Shown one piece after another: positions 42,730 to 51,211 of a DNA stretch of 64,000 nt. The translations under genes and the position numbers were made by a program. The stretch is from the NCBI GenBank assembly GCA_001314805.1, contig LJSY01000007.1, positions 1-64,000 of the forward strand, written 5' to 3'. Every line of letters starts with the position of its first letter. The first letter of the stretch is position 1. The stretch is from Rhodobacteraceae bacterium HLUCCO18. Lineage in GTDB: Bacteria; Pseudomonadota; Alphaproteobacteria; Rhodobacterales; Rhodobacteraceae. The notes beneath the pieces are model-generated. The model ran no database searches. It saw only the letters and a list, made by a program, of their open reading frames with translations, and was not told the origin of the DNA.

Positions 42730-43326
42730 GTGCCAAGGGGCCTCGCGCGGGATCACGCGGAAAAACGCGACGCGCTCCGCCGGGGGGCGGCGGCGCATTT
42801 CGCCGCGCAGGGCTATGACCGCGCGTCCATGGCCTCGGTCGCGGCGGCCTGCGGCGTGTCCAAGGCGCTGATCTACCACTATTACGACAGCAAGGAAGCG
42901 CTGCTTTACGATCTGCTGCACGAGCATCTGTCGAGCCTGGCACGCGTGATCGAGGACGCCGGCCTGCAAGGTCCACCCGAGGCGCGGCTGCGCGACACGA
43001 TCCGCGCGATCCTGCTGGAATACGAAGATGCCGACGACGCTCACAAGGTGCAGCTGGAAACGCTCGACACCCTGCCGGCGGACCGGCGCGAGCCTCTCCT
43101 GCGCCTGATGCGCGGCATGGTGGACCGGTTGGGCGAACGGCTGGAGGCAACGACCGAGGATGGCCTCGGCGAGCGGCGCCGCGCCGTCACCATGAGCGTC
43201 TTCGGAATGCTCAACTGGTATTACACGTGGAACCGCCCGGGGCGCGGCATGGACCGCGGGGCCTATGCCGATCTGGTGACCGACCTCGTGCTTGGAGGAC
43301 TGCAGGGATTGGGACGAAGGTCCTGA
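42730..43326 (+). CDS. paaR: TetR family regulator, probable PaaR
   Basis: A 198-aa TetR-type repressor. The helix-turn-helix lies at about residues 30-60 (MASVAAACGVSKALIYHYYDSKEALL); the rest is the helical ligand-binding domain. The GTG start at 42730 is four bases after the paaK stop. Because it ends the paaI-paaK unit, it probably senses phenylacetyl-CoA and controls the paa genes, but that is inferred from position. A weak GC hairpin (43328-43346) follows with no T-run. Confidence 0.85.
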   Translation: MPRGLARDHAEKRDALRRGAAAHFAAQGYDRASMASVAAACGVSKALIYHYYDSKEALLYDLLHEHLSSLARVIEDAGLQGPPEARLRDTIRAILLEYEDADDAHKVQLETLDTLPADRREPLLRLMRGMVDRLGERLEATTEDGLGERRRAVTMSVFGMLNWYYTWNRPGRGMDRGAYADLVTDLVLGGLQGLGRRS

Positions 43327-43361
43327 GCGCGGCCGTTTTCGCCGCGTCTCGCCAGAATGCC

Positions 43362-43463
43362 CGTTTCGGTCGAACGACGCACCGTCAGGCGTACCTTGGG
43401 TGCGACCCGCCGGGACCCATGTGGACTATACACACGCACCCACAACGCCGTTCGACCGAACGG
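43362..43463. promoter_or_regulatory. Two inverted repeats of the TTCGNNCGAA type
   Basis: Between paaR and mtgA (a 372-bp gap with no gene) lie CGTTTCG-gt-CGAACG (43362-43376) and CCGTTCG-ac-CGAACGG (43448-43463, perfect 7-bp arms). A third element, GTTTCG-gt-CGAAAC, lies at 57715-57728. They may be operators for a common repressor; nothing else in the gap is recognised. Confidence 0.35.
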
Positions 43464-43698
43464 ACATGACCAAAGACATCCCCTCAATACGCCACCGGTT
43501 GTAACCCATTTTCCGCAAACCCCAACATCATGTTATCCACAGGCACTTGTCTGTGTTCCATAAGCCACATTCGGCGGACCGGGCCGGACACCTCACCCGG
43601 ATGCATCCGCCCGATGCACCCGCCCGATTCATCCAATTGTATCGCGGGCCGCGATGCGTATGCTGACGGCCAATGGGCAAAAGACCCGCAGAGGCAGA

Positions 43699-44424
43699 AT
43701 GGCAAGGACCCGTCGGAAACGGACGAAAACCACGCGTGGTTCACGGCTGCGGCGCCTTTTGGCGGGGCTGCGGCGGTGGATATTCCGTCTGGTGCTGGGT
43801 GCCGCCGCGCTGATCACCGTCTGGGTCGCCGCCTACGCCATCCTTCCCGTGCCCACGACGCCCTATATCCTGTCCGAACGCATGCGCCTCGGCGCGGTGG
43901 AGCGGGAGTGGGTGCCGATCGACGATATCGCGATCCATCTGCAACGCGCCGTCGTCGCGGCTGAGGATGCCAATTTCTGCCTGCACTGGGGCTTCGACAT
44001 GGCCGCGATCCGCGCCGCCATCGACGCGGGCGCCACGCGCGGCGGCTCCACCATCAGTCAGCAGACGGTGAAGAACGCGTTTCTCTGGCACGGCCGATCA
44101 TGGCCGCGAAAGGCGCTGGAGGCCGCGATCACGCCACTGATGGAGGCGCTCTGGCCCAAGCGGCGGATCCTCGAGGTCTATCTCAACGTGGCGGAGTTCG
44201 ACGAAGGCGTGTTCGGCGCCGAAGCCGCGGCGCGCCATCACTTCGGCGTTTCCGCCGCCGATCTGACGCAAGTTCAGGCCGCGCGGCTGGCCGCCGTCCT
44301 GCCGGCGCCGCAGGCCAGATCCGCCAGCCAGCCCGGGCCATTCGTCCGCGACCGCGCCGCCGCGATTCTCGACGGCGTGGCGACGATCCGGGCCGACGGG
44401 CGCGATGCGTGCTTTGCGAATTGA
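43699..44424 (+). CDS. mtgA: Monofunctional biosynthetic peptidoglycan transglycosylase MtgA
   Basis: A GT51 glycan-strand polymerase anchored in the inner membrane, 241 aa. A very basic N-terminus is followed by one membrane span (about 28-50). The catalytic glutamate is in VVAAEDANF (Glu89), with GGSTISQQTVKNAFLW and KRRILEVYLNVAEF as further family motifs. The ATG at 43699 has GAGGC upstream and removes an unlikely extension. It starts a plus-strand run of mtgA, a GST, queG and an SDR gene. Confidence 0.95.
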   Translation: MARTRRKRTKTTRGSRLRRLLAGLRRWIFRLVLGAAALITVWVAAYAILPVPTTPYILSERMRLGAVEREWVPIDDIAIHLQRAVVAAEDANFCLHWGFDMAAIRAAIDAGATRGGSTISQQTVKNAFLWHGRSWPRKALEAAITPLMEALWPKRRILEVYLNVAEFDEGVFGAEAAARHHFGVSAADLTQVQAARLAAVLPAPQARSASQPGPFVRDRAAAILDGVATIRADGRDACFAN

Positions 44425-44481
44425 ATTCCAACCCGGTTTTCGGCATCAAGTCCCACATCCCGGAGCAAGGCCGCATCCCGC

Positions 44482-45147
44482 ATGACACGCCTCTACCACT
44501 TCGCGCTCTCTCCTTTCTGCCGCAAGGTCCGGCTGGTGCTTGCGGAAAAGAAGATCGACGTCGAACTGGTGGACGAGAAATACTGGGAACCGTCGACGGA
44601 GTTCCTGCGCCGCAATCCGGCGGGCAAGGTGCCGATCCTCAAGATCGACGGTTTGACGCTCACGGAAAGCGGGGCGATCTGCGAATATATCGAGGAAACG
44701 CGTCCCGATCCGGCGCTCATGCCGACCGATCCGCGCGCACGTGCCGAGGTGCGGCGCCTGGTGGCGTGGTTCGACGACAAGTTCCATCACGAGGTGACGA
44801 AGAACCTCGTCTATGAACGCGTGAACAAGAAGATCATGCGCGCGGGCTACCCGGACGGCAAGGCGGTCAAGACCGGCGCGGCGGCGATCAAGTTCCACCT
44901 GCGCTACATGGAATGGCTGCTCGACCATCGCCGCTGGCTCGCGGGGGACCGCATGACGCTGGCCGATTTCGCGGCCGCGTCCCATATCAGCTGCCTCGAC
45001 TACATCTCGGACGTGGACTGGACGGCGAGCCAGCCGGTCAAGGACTGGTACGCGACGCTGAAATCGCGGCCCGCATTCCGGTCGATCCTGTCCGACCACG
45101 TGCCCGGCTTCGCGCAGCCGCCCCATTACGCGAATCTGGACTTTTGA
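44482..45147 (+). CDS. Glutathione S-transferase family protein
   Basis: A 221-aa GST-fold protein with a thioredoxin-like N-terminal domain ([20 protein letters not shown], the SPFCRK turn near residues 10-15) and an all-helical C-terminal domain ([18 protein letters not shown]). The [12 protein letters not shown] segment binds glutathione in relatives. The substrate is unknown. Its stop overlaps the queG start (TTGA), so it is probably co-translated with queG, although no functional link is obvious. Confidence 0.9.
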   Translation: MTRLYHFALSPFCRKVRLVLAEKKIDVELVDEKYWEPSTEFLRRNPAGKVPILKIDGLTLTESGAICEYIEETRPDPALMPTDPRARAEVRRLVAWFDDKFHHEVTKNLVYERVNKKIMRAGYPDGKAVKTGAAAIKFHLRYMEWLLDHRRWLAGDRMTLADFAAASHISCLDYISDVDWTASQPVKDWYATLKSRPAFRSILSDHVPGFAQPPHYANLDF

Positions 45148-46190
45148 CCGATCTGAAGGCGAGGCTTTGGACAGAGGCCCGCGCGGCGGGGTTCTCGAAA
45201 ATGGGCATCTGCCGGCCCGACGCGATCCCGCAGGCGGCGGCGCGACTCGCGGCCTTCGTCGACACCGGCCGTCACGGCCAGATGGGCTGGATGGCCGAAC
45301 GGATGCACTGGCGCGGCGATCCAAGGATGCTCTGGCCCGAAGCGCGGTCGGTTGTCATGCTGGCCGAGGCCTACACGCCCGCAGAGGATCCGCTGGCCAA
45401 TCTCGACAAGCCCGAGGTCGCGACGGTCAGCGTCTACGCCCGCAACCGCGACTACCACGATCTCGTGAAAAAGCGGCTGAAGCGGGTCGGGCGCTGGCTG
45501 CTGGATGCGGCGGGACGCGAATCGTCCGTCGCCCCGGAGATCAAGGTCTTCGTCGACACCGCGCCGGTGATGGAAAAGCCGCTGGCCGCCGCCGCCGGTC
45601 TGGGCTGGCAGGGCAAGCACACCAATCTTCTGGGCCGCGATCTCGGCAACTGGGTCTTTCTGGGCGCGATCTTCACCACGGTGGACCTGCCGCCCGACGC
45701 CCCCGAGGCCGACCATTGCGGCAGTTGCCGCGCCTGTCTGGACATCTGCCCGACCGATGCGTTCCCCGTGCCCTACCAGCTGGATGCGCGGCGGTGCATT
45801 TCCTACCTCACCATCGAGCACAAGGGCCCGGTCGACCCCGAGCTGCGCCCGCTCATGGGCAACCGCATCTATGGCTGCGACGATTGCCTTGCGGTCTGCC
45901 CCTGGAACAAGTTCGCCGTCGCGGCCTCCGAGACAAGATATGCCGCGCGTGACGACCTGAAGGCGCCGGCGCTGGCCGAGCTGGCGAGCCTCGACGACGC
46001 GGGCTTTCGCGCGCGGTTTTCGGGCAGCCCGATAAAGCGCATCGGACGGGACAGATTCGTGCGCAACGTGCTCTATGCAATCGGAAACTCCGGGTCCGAG
46101 CGATTGGCGAACGTCGCGGCCAACCTGATGAATGACCCCGATGAGGCGGTGGCCGACGCCGCCCGCTGGGCAGTGGAGCGGTTGAGATGA
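45144..46190 (+). CDS. queG: Epoxyqueuosine reductase QueG
   Basis: Performs the last step of queuosine synthesis, reduction of epoxyqueuosine in tRNA, with cobalamin and two 4Fe-4S clusters. It has 348 aa. The cluster ligands are clear in [16 protein letters not shown] and [13 protein letters not shown]. The start codon appears to be TTG at 45144 (LTDLKARLW...), overlapping the GST stop; no closer ATG fits the family's N-terminus. Its cobalamin need is in keeping with the B12 genes elsewhere in the window. Confidence 0.93.
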   Translation: MTDLKARLWTEARAAGFSKMGICRPDAIPQAAARLAAFVDTGRHGQMGWMAERMHWRGDPRMLWPEARSVVMLAEAYTPAEDPLANLDKPEVATVSVYARNRDYHDLVKKRLKRVGRWLLDAAGRESSVAPEIKVFVDTAPVMEKPLAAAAGLGWQGKHTNLLGRDLGNWVFLGAIFTTVDLPPDAPEADHCGSCRACLDICPTDAFPVPYQLDARRCISYLTIEHKGPVDPELRPLMGNRIYGCDDCLAVCPWNKFAVAASETRYAARDDLKAPALAELASLDDAGFRARFSGSPIKRIGRDRFVRNVLYAIGNSGSERLANVAANLMNDPDEAVADAARWAVERLR

Positions 46191-47053
46191 AACTGGTGAT
46201 CTTCGGAATGGGCTATACCGCGCGGGCGCTGCTCGACGAGTGGCCCGATGACTGGCCTTGCGACGTGGTCGCGACGACCCGCAGCAGCGACAAGGCGCAG
46301 GCGCTTGCCGGCCAAGGCCTGACCGCCCGCGTCTTTCCCGGCGACGACCTTGCCGCCGATCTTGCGGGCGCGAGCCACGTCCTTGTCACGGCAGGACCCA
46401 GCGACGGGCGCGACCCGGTTCTGGCGCACCTTCGCGATGCCTTCGCCAATGCCGCCCCGCATCTCGACTGGGTCGGATACCTGTCCACCACCGGCGTCTA
46501 TGGCGACCACGCGGGCGGCTGGGTGGACGAGGAGACGCCGCTTGCGCCCTCCACCGCGCGGGGCCGCGCCCGGGTCGCGACAGAGGCCGAATGGCAGGCG
46601 CTTCATCGCGACCACGGTTTGCCGCTGCACATCTTCCGTCTTGCGGGCATCTATGGCCCGGGACGCGGTCCGTTCGAACGGGTCCGGGACGGCACCGCGC
46701 GGCGAATCATCAAGCCGGGACAGGTCTTCAGCCGCTGCAATGTCGAGGATATCGCGCAGGTTCTGATCGCCTCCATCCGCCAGCCGAACCCGGGCCGCGT
46801 CTATAATGTCTGCGACGACGACCCGGCGCCGCCCGAGGACGTCATCGCCCATGCCGCCGCGCTTCTGGGCCTGCCGCTTCCCCCCGAGATCCCGTTCGAG
46901 GAGGCCGACCTCAGCCCCATGGCGCGCAGCTTCTATGCCGAGAGCAAGCGGGTCAGCAATGACCGCATCAAGACGGAACTGGGGGTGCGCCTGCGCTATC
47001 CCGATTACCGGACCGGTCTGGCGCGGCTGTTATCCGCCGAGGACGCGGAATGA
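46187..47053 (+). CDS. NAD-dependent epimerase/SDR family protein (YeeZ-like)
   Basis: A 288-aa extended SDR-type Rossmann protein. The N-terminal [13 protein letters not shown] is a modified dinucleotide-binding loop, and the active-site region has [16 protein letters not shown] (Tyr, with no obvious YxxxK lysine downstream), so catalysis is uncertain. [17 protein letters not shown] is typical of the group. Its ATG overlaps the queG stop by four bases. The role is unknown. Confidence 0.87.
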   Translation: MKLVIFGMGYTARALLDEWPDDWPCDVVATTRSSDKAQALAGQGLTARVFPGDDLAADLAGASHVLVTAGPSDGRDPVLAHLRDAFANAAPHLDWVGYLSTTGVYGDHAGGWVDEETPLAPSTARGRARVATEAEWQALHRDHGLPLHIFRLAGIYGPGRGPFERVRDGTARRIIKPGQVFSRCNVEDIAQVLIASIRQPNPGRVYNVCDDDPAPPEDVIAHAAALLGLPLPPEIPFEEADLSPMARSFYAESKRVSNDRIKTELGVRLRYPDYRTGLARLLSAEDAE

Positions 47054-47117
47054 TTCTCCAAAGAGTCACGAAAAGCATGTATGCGATCGAGAATCGAGCC
47101 CGAGAGGTCCCGACGCC

Positions 47118-47606
47118 ATGAAATCCCTGCTTTCGATCTGCCTGTCGCTTGCCCTGCTTCTGGGCGCCGGCTGTTCGAAATTCGTCGCGTATACCGGCCC
47201 CGAGGTCACCCGCGTCGAGGTCAGCAAATCGACCCGCAGCATGACGCTTTGGCACCATGACGCAATCCTCGAAATCTACGAGGTCGAGCTTGGCTTCGAA
47301 CCGCTTGGCCACAAGTCGGAGGAGGGCGACGGCCGTACGCCGGAGGGTGACTACATCGTCGACCGGCGCAATCCGAACAGCGAATTCTACCTGTCGATCG
47401 GCATCGACTATCCCAACACCGCCGACATCGCCGCCGCGGAAGAGGCCGGCATCGATCCGGGGGGCGACATCTTCATCCACGGCACGCCGCGGCCCTTCGC
47501 GCAGGTGGATGACTGGACCGCTGGCTGCATCGCCGTGACCAACCGCCAGATGCGCCAGATCTACGCGATGGTGCAGGACGGAACGCCGATTACCATCCTG
47601 CCCTGA
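47118..47606 (+). CDS. L,D-transpeptidase lipoprotein
   Basis: A 162-aa YkuD-type enzyme. The signal peptide ends in the lipobox LLGAGC (acylated Cys19), so it is membrane-anchored in the periplasm. The catalytic motif has His121 in IHGTPRP and Cys137 in DWTAGCIAVTN, as expected for peptidoglycan L,D-transpeptidases that form 3-3 cross-links or anchor proteins. It lies 64 bases after the SDR gene and is probably its own unit or the last of the mtgA run. Confidence 0.93.
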   Translation: MKSLLSICLSLALLLGAGCSKFVAYTGPEVTRVEVSKSTRSMTLWHHDAILEIYEVELGFEPLGHKSEEGDGRTPEGDYIVDRRNPNSEFYLSIGIDYPNTADIAAAEEAGIDPGGDIFIHGTPRPFAQVDDWTAGCIAVTNRQMRQIYAMVQDGTPITILP

Positions 47607-47731
47607 TCCCGGGCGTTCTTCCCGGGGCACGTCAGGGTTGTGGAACGGAACCCGGACGAGAGAATCATCCCCCCGAGATGCCCGGCGCATCCACTCGGAA
47701 TTGTTGGGAATTCGCGCGCCGCGGCGGCAGA

Positions 47732-47756
47732 ACCATGTCAACCATGGGGACATGGT
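47732..47756. repeat. Inverted repeat in a 330-bp gap before a small exported gene
   Basis: ACCATGTC and GACATGGT (perfect 8-bp arms) flank 9 bases. It lies about 180 bp before the small exported protein gene at 47937. The rest of the gap 47607-47936 shows no gene and no terminator that I can support. Confidence 0.45.
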
Positions 47757-47936
47757 GCCCCAAGCCCTCCGCAAGTGTTGCTTATTTGACGACACGGGGC
47801 CGAACCTGCCAATTCCGGGCAGGCGGCAGGATTGCAATCGCGGGGTTTTGCTGGTTAAACGATCTCACGAGGTACAGTCTTGGGTGCCCTAATCCTGTGC
47901 ATGACGCACAAAAAGGGGCGTATCTTGGAGGATATT

Positions 47937-48119
47937 ATGAAGAAACTCGCACTCGCCGCCGCTCTGTCGGTTGCTGCCACCGGCGCTTTCGCCGGCGGCA
48001 TGGTGGAACCCGTCATCGAGCCTGTCGTGATCGCTGAAGACACGTCCAGCTCGGCCGGTGGGATCCTTGTGCCCGTCCTGGCACTGATCCTGATCGCAGC
48101 AGCGATCCACCACAACTAA
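47937..48119 (+). CDS. Small exported protein with C-terminal hydrophobic segment
   Basis: A 60-aa product with a textbook signal peptide (MKKLALAAALSVAATGAFAG), a short Pro/Val/Glu-rich middle (EPVIEPVVIAED) and a C-terminal hydrophobic stretch of about 15 residues ending IHHN. The ribosome-binding site GGAGG is well placed and a strong terminator follows, so it is likely a real, independently expressed gene. Similar short exported proteins are, to my knowledge, frequent in Rhodobacteraceae and have no known function. Confidence 0.8.
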   Translation: MKKLALAAALSVAATGAFAGGMVEPVIEPVVIAEDTSSSAGGILVPVLALILIAAAIHHN

Positions 48120-48147
48120 TCCTTTACGGGTTAGACGGTACAGGAAA

Positions 48148-48180
48148 GGCGGTCCGCACTCCGGGCCGTCTTTTCTTTTT
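48148..48180 (+). terminator. Rho-independent terminator after the small exported gene
   Basis: A 9-bp GC-rich stem (48148-48156 with 48162-48170, with G-T pairs) and a 5-base loop is followed by TTTTCTTTTT. It lies between this gene and the convergent rlmN. Confidence 0.9.
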
Positions 48181-48203
48181 GATTCGGCTCAAGACGCTGC
48201 CGG

Positions 48204-49412
48204 TCAGGGCGTGACACCTGTTTCCGCAGCGATCTCGGCACGCGACTTCCGCGCGCGTTCCGTCGCGGATTTCAGCTGACCGCAGGCGGCCATGATGTCC
48301 TCACCCCGAGGCGTGCGGATCGGTGAGGCGTAGCCGGCCTTGTAGATGATGTCGGCGAACCGTTCGATCCGGGTCCAATCCGACCGAACATAGGGGGCGC
48401 CGGGCCATTCGTTGAACGGGATCAGGTTGATCTTGGCCGGGATGCCCCTGATCAGCTGCACCAGGCGCCGCGCATCCTCATCGCTGTCGTTCACATCCTT
48501 CAGCATCACGTATTCGAAGGTGATCCGCTCCGAATTCGACACCTTGGGATAGGCGCGAAGCGCGTCCAGAAGCGTCTGGATGTTCCAGCGCTTGTTGATC
48601 GGCACCAGCCGGTCGCGCACCTCGTTCGTCGTGGCATGGAACGACACCGCCAGCATGCAGCCGATCTCCTCGGCGCAGCGTGCGATCTCGGGCACCACGC
48701 CGGATGTCGACAACGTGATGCGCCGGCGCGATATGGCGATGCCTTCGCCATCCATGGCGATCTTCATCGCATCGCGCACGTTCTCGAAATTGTAGAGCGG
48801 CTCTCCCATGCCCATCAGGACGATGTTGGAAATCAGCCTTGGCCGGTCGCCCGACCCCTCGCCGGGGCGTGGCCATTCGTCGAGATCGTCGCGCGCCACC
48901 ATCACCTGGCCGATGATCTCGCCTGCGGTCAGGTTGCGCACCAGTTTCTGCGTGCCCGTGTGACAGAAGGAACAGGTCAGCGTGCAGCCCACCTGGCTGG
49001 AGATGCAGAGCGTGCCGCGATCCTCCTCGGGGATATAGACGACCTCGACCTCGTGGCCGCCCGCGATGCGCATCAGGTATTTGCGCGTCCCGTCTAGACT
49101 GACCTGCTTGGACACGACCTCGGGCACGGCGATATCGAATGTCGCCTCCAGCTCGGCGCGGTAGGCCTTGGCGAGATTCGTCATGGCCGAAAATTCTCGC
49201 ACGCCCTTCTGGTAGATCCATTGCCAGATCTGCCCCGCGCGCATGCCGGCCTGCTTTTCCGGGGTGCCCGCCTCGATCAGCGCCGTGCGCAACCCGTCGC
49301 GCGTCAGCCCGACAAGGTTGACGCGGCCGCCCTCGGGCGTCTTGCGCGGGATCGTCAGAAGATCCTGCGTGATGGGGGCGTGCGGAATCGGGGCCGTCGC
49401 GGTCATGGTCAT
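48204..49412 (-). CDS. rlmN: Dual-specificity 23S rRNA/tRNA methyltransferase RlmN
   Basis: A radical-SAM enzyme that methylates C2 of A2503 in 23S rRNA and A37 in some tRNAs. It has 402 aa; the cluster motif is [11 protein letters not shown] (cysteines at about 143, 147 and 150). [18 protein letters not shown] and the C-terminal [13 protein letters not shown], with the methyl-carrying cysteine, are diagnostic. The ATG at 49412 follows GAGG; a second ATG two codons later is possible. Confidence 0.96.
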   Translation of the reverse strand: MTMTATAPIPHAPITQDLLTIPRKTPEGGRVNLVGLTRDGLRTALIEAGTPEKQAGMRAGQIWQWIYQKGVREFSAMTNLAKAYRAELEATFDIAVPEVVSKQVSLDGTRKYLMRIAGGHEVEVVYIPEEDRGTLCISSQVGCTLTCSFCHTGTQKLVRNLTAGEIIGQVMVARDDLDEWPRPGEGSGDRPRLISNIVLMGMGEPLYNFENVRDAMKIAMDGEGIAISRRRITLSTSGVVPEIARCAEEIGCMLAVSFHATTNEVRDRLVPINKRWNIQTLLDALRAYPKVSNSERITFEYVMLKDVNDSDEDARRLVQLIRGIPAKINLIPFNEWPGAPYVRSDWTRIERFADIIYKAGYASPIRTPRGEDIMAACGQLKSATERARKSRAEIAAETGVTP

Positions 49413-49468
49413 GTGCCTCGGATGGATCGGGGTCACATATAGGCGCCGACGCCTTTTGGCAAATCCCG

Positions 49469-50029
49469 TCAGTTCGTGCAGCGCGCCTCGGCGTCCTCGA
49501 CCGACGCGGTGAAGCCGAACAAGGAGAACGTGTCGCGCGTGGTCGTTCCCCGCGCCGACACCCCGGTCACGATGGCGTTGCTGCCGCGTTTCATCGCGGC
49601 GATCAGGCGCGCGTCATCCTCTGCCGTCGGCGACCAGGCGAAGCCCACGTTTCCACCATCGACTTCGCGGTTCTCGGTGTAGAACTCGAACGTGTCGTCG
49701 CCGATCTCGACGGTCACCACGTGTCCGTCGGGATAGGGATATCCGCCGGTGAAGGACACCTCCCCCATCCGGCCCTGCTCGGGCCAGTAGCTGACGAAGA
49801 TCAGGATATCGCCGCGATTGACCTCGACCTCGTTGCCATCGCGCGTGTTTACCGTTTCGACGGGTTGCGACACAACCCAGCATTGCCTCGGATCGTCCTC
49901 GACGAAGACGCTCCAATCGGTTTCCGTCGCTACACGATTTGTGCTTTCGTCTTGTGCCAGCACGCCAAGGGGCGATACCGCCAGCCCCATCGCCGCGACG
50001 ATGCCCATAATGGAGAATTTGTTGAACAC
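49469..50029 (-). CDS. Invasion-associated locus B (IalB) family protein
   Basis: A 186-aa exported protein with a signal peptide (residues 1-25, ending GVLAQ). The mature part ([18 protein letters not shown] near the start and a C-terminal [14 protein letters not shown]) matches the IalB family, beta-rich periplasmic proteins with paired cysteines. Its name comes from Bartonella red-cell invasion, but the family is common in free-living alphaproteobacteria and its role here is unknown. It appears monocistronic, divergent from the asparaginase gene. Confidence 0.87.
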   Translation of the reverse strand: MFNKFSIMGIVAAMGLAVSPLGVLAQDESTNRVATETDWSVFVEDDPRQCWVVSQPVETVNTRDGNEVEVNRGDILIFVSYWPEQGRMGEVSFTGGYPYPDGHVVTVEIGDDTFEFYTENREVDGGNVGFAWSPTAEDDARLIAAMKRGSNAIVTGVSARGTTTRDTFSLFGFTASVEDAEARCTN

Positions 50030-50187
50030 GTCTGCCTCCAGCCCCGACTGCCTCCGCCCGGCACGTCCCGGTCACGACACCGGGTGTGCAGGCTTTTATG
50101 AACGAAACAATAGGGGATCAAACCGGCCAGCGAAAGTCCCGAAGCGGAAAATCGCCCAGCGCGTATCACATCGGTGAGGGAAAACCC

Positions 50188-51204
50188 ATGACAGGACAAA
50201 ACAACGCAGTGGATCTGCTGCACGTCATTCGCGACCCGTTGGTCGAATGCACCCATCGCGGCCATGCGGCGGTCTGGCGCCATGGCGATGGTCTGGTGAC
50301 CGGCTGGGGCGACGTGACCGGCCGGATCCTGCCGCGCAGCGCGATGAAGATGATGCAGGCCCTGCCGCTGGTGGAAAGCGGCGCGGCGCGTGCCGCAGGG
50401 CTGTCCGATATCCGGCTGGCGCTGTCCTGCGCCTCGCATCGGGGCGCGGCGATCCACACCGACACGGTCACGTCGTGGCTGGCCGATCTCGGGCTGTCCG
50501 AGCCCGATCTGCGCTGCGGTCCGCAGATGCCCTCGGACGAGGCAGCGCTCCATGCCATGATCCGCGCCCATGGCGCGCCAGACCAGCGGCACAACAACTG
50601 TTCGGGAAAACATACCGGTTTCCTGACCCTGTCGAAGCATCTCGGCGGCGGGCCCGAATATCTCGAGATCGACCATCCCGTGCAGCAGGCAATCCGCACC
50701 GCGGTCGAGGAGCTGACGGAGGAGACCTGCGACAGCTACGCCATCGACGGCTGTTCCGCTCCGAACTTCGCGCTGTCACTGGAAGGCTTCGCGCGCGGCC
50801 TCGCGGCCTTCGCGGCCTCCGGGGACATCGGCGGCGCGCGTGGCGCTGCCATGTCACGGCTCGTGTCCGCGATGATGGCCCATCCCCAATACGTTTCGGG
50901 CGAGGGGGGTACCTGCACCCGCCTGATGCGCGCCATGAACGGGCGCGCGGCGATCAAGACGGGGGCCGAGGGCGTTTTCGCGGCGATCGTGCCGGAACAC
51001 CGCCTCGGCATCGCGGTCAAGATCGAGGATGGCGCCACGCGCGCTTCGGAGGCCGTGATCGCCACTCTTCTCGTGGGGGTGGGCGTGCTCGACCCGAACC
51101 ACCCTGAGGCGCGGGCGCTGATGCATGGGCCCGTCCGGAACCGCCGGGATATCGTGACCGGGCGTATGGAACTGGCGCCGGGCATCGCGGGCTGGAGCCT
51201 GTAG
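50188..51204 (+). CDS. Asparaginase (thermolabile type II, AnsA of rhizobia)
   Basis: A 338-aa member of the Asparaginase_II family, unrelated in fold to the E. coli enzymes; known members hydrolyse L-asparagine. The family blocks are SAMKMMQALPLVESGAA, LSCASHRG, NNCSGKHTGFL, DGCSAPNFALSL and KTGAEGVFAAI, with conserved Ser, Lys and Cys residues that build the active site. The ATG at 50188 is preceded by GAGGG; an upstream in-frame ATG would add residues foreign to the family. It stands alone, divergent from the IalB gene. Confidence 0.93.
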   Translation: MTGQNNAVDLLHVIRDPLVECTHRGHAAVWRHGDGLVTGWGDVTGRILPRSAMKMMQALPLVESGAARAAGLSDIRLALSCASHRGAAIHTDTVTSWLADLGLSEPDLRCGPQMPSDEAALHAMIRAHGAPDQRHNNCSGKHTGFLTLSKHLGGGPEYLEIDHPVQQAIRTAVEELTEETCDSYAIDGCSAPNFALSLEGFARGLAAFAASGDIGGARGAAMSRLVSAMMAHPQYVSGEGGTCTRLMRAMNGRAAIKTGAEGVFAAIVPEHRLGIAVKIEDGATRASEAVIATLLVGVGVLDPNHPEARALMHGPVRNRRDIVTGRMELAPGIAGWSL

Positions 51205-51211
51205 TCCTTCG

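Noticed and set aside
43328-43346. Hairpin CGCGGC/GCCGCG after the paaK-side TetR gene as a terminator
   Set aside because: The stem is only 6 bp and no T-run follows.
43530-43680. Possible small gene in the gap before mtgA
   Set aside because: The frame runs into mtgA in another phase, has no good ribosome site and no plausible protein composition.
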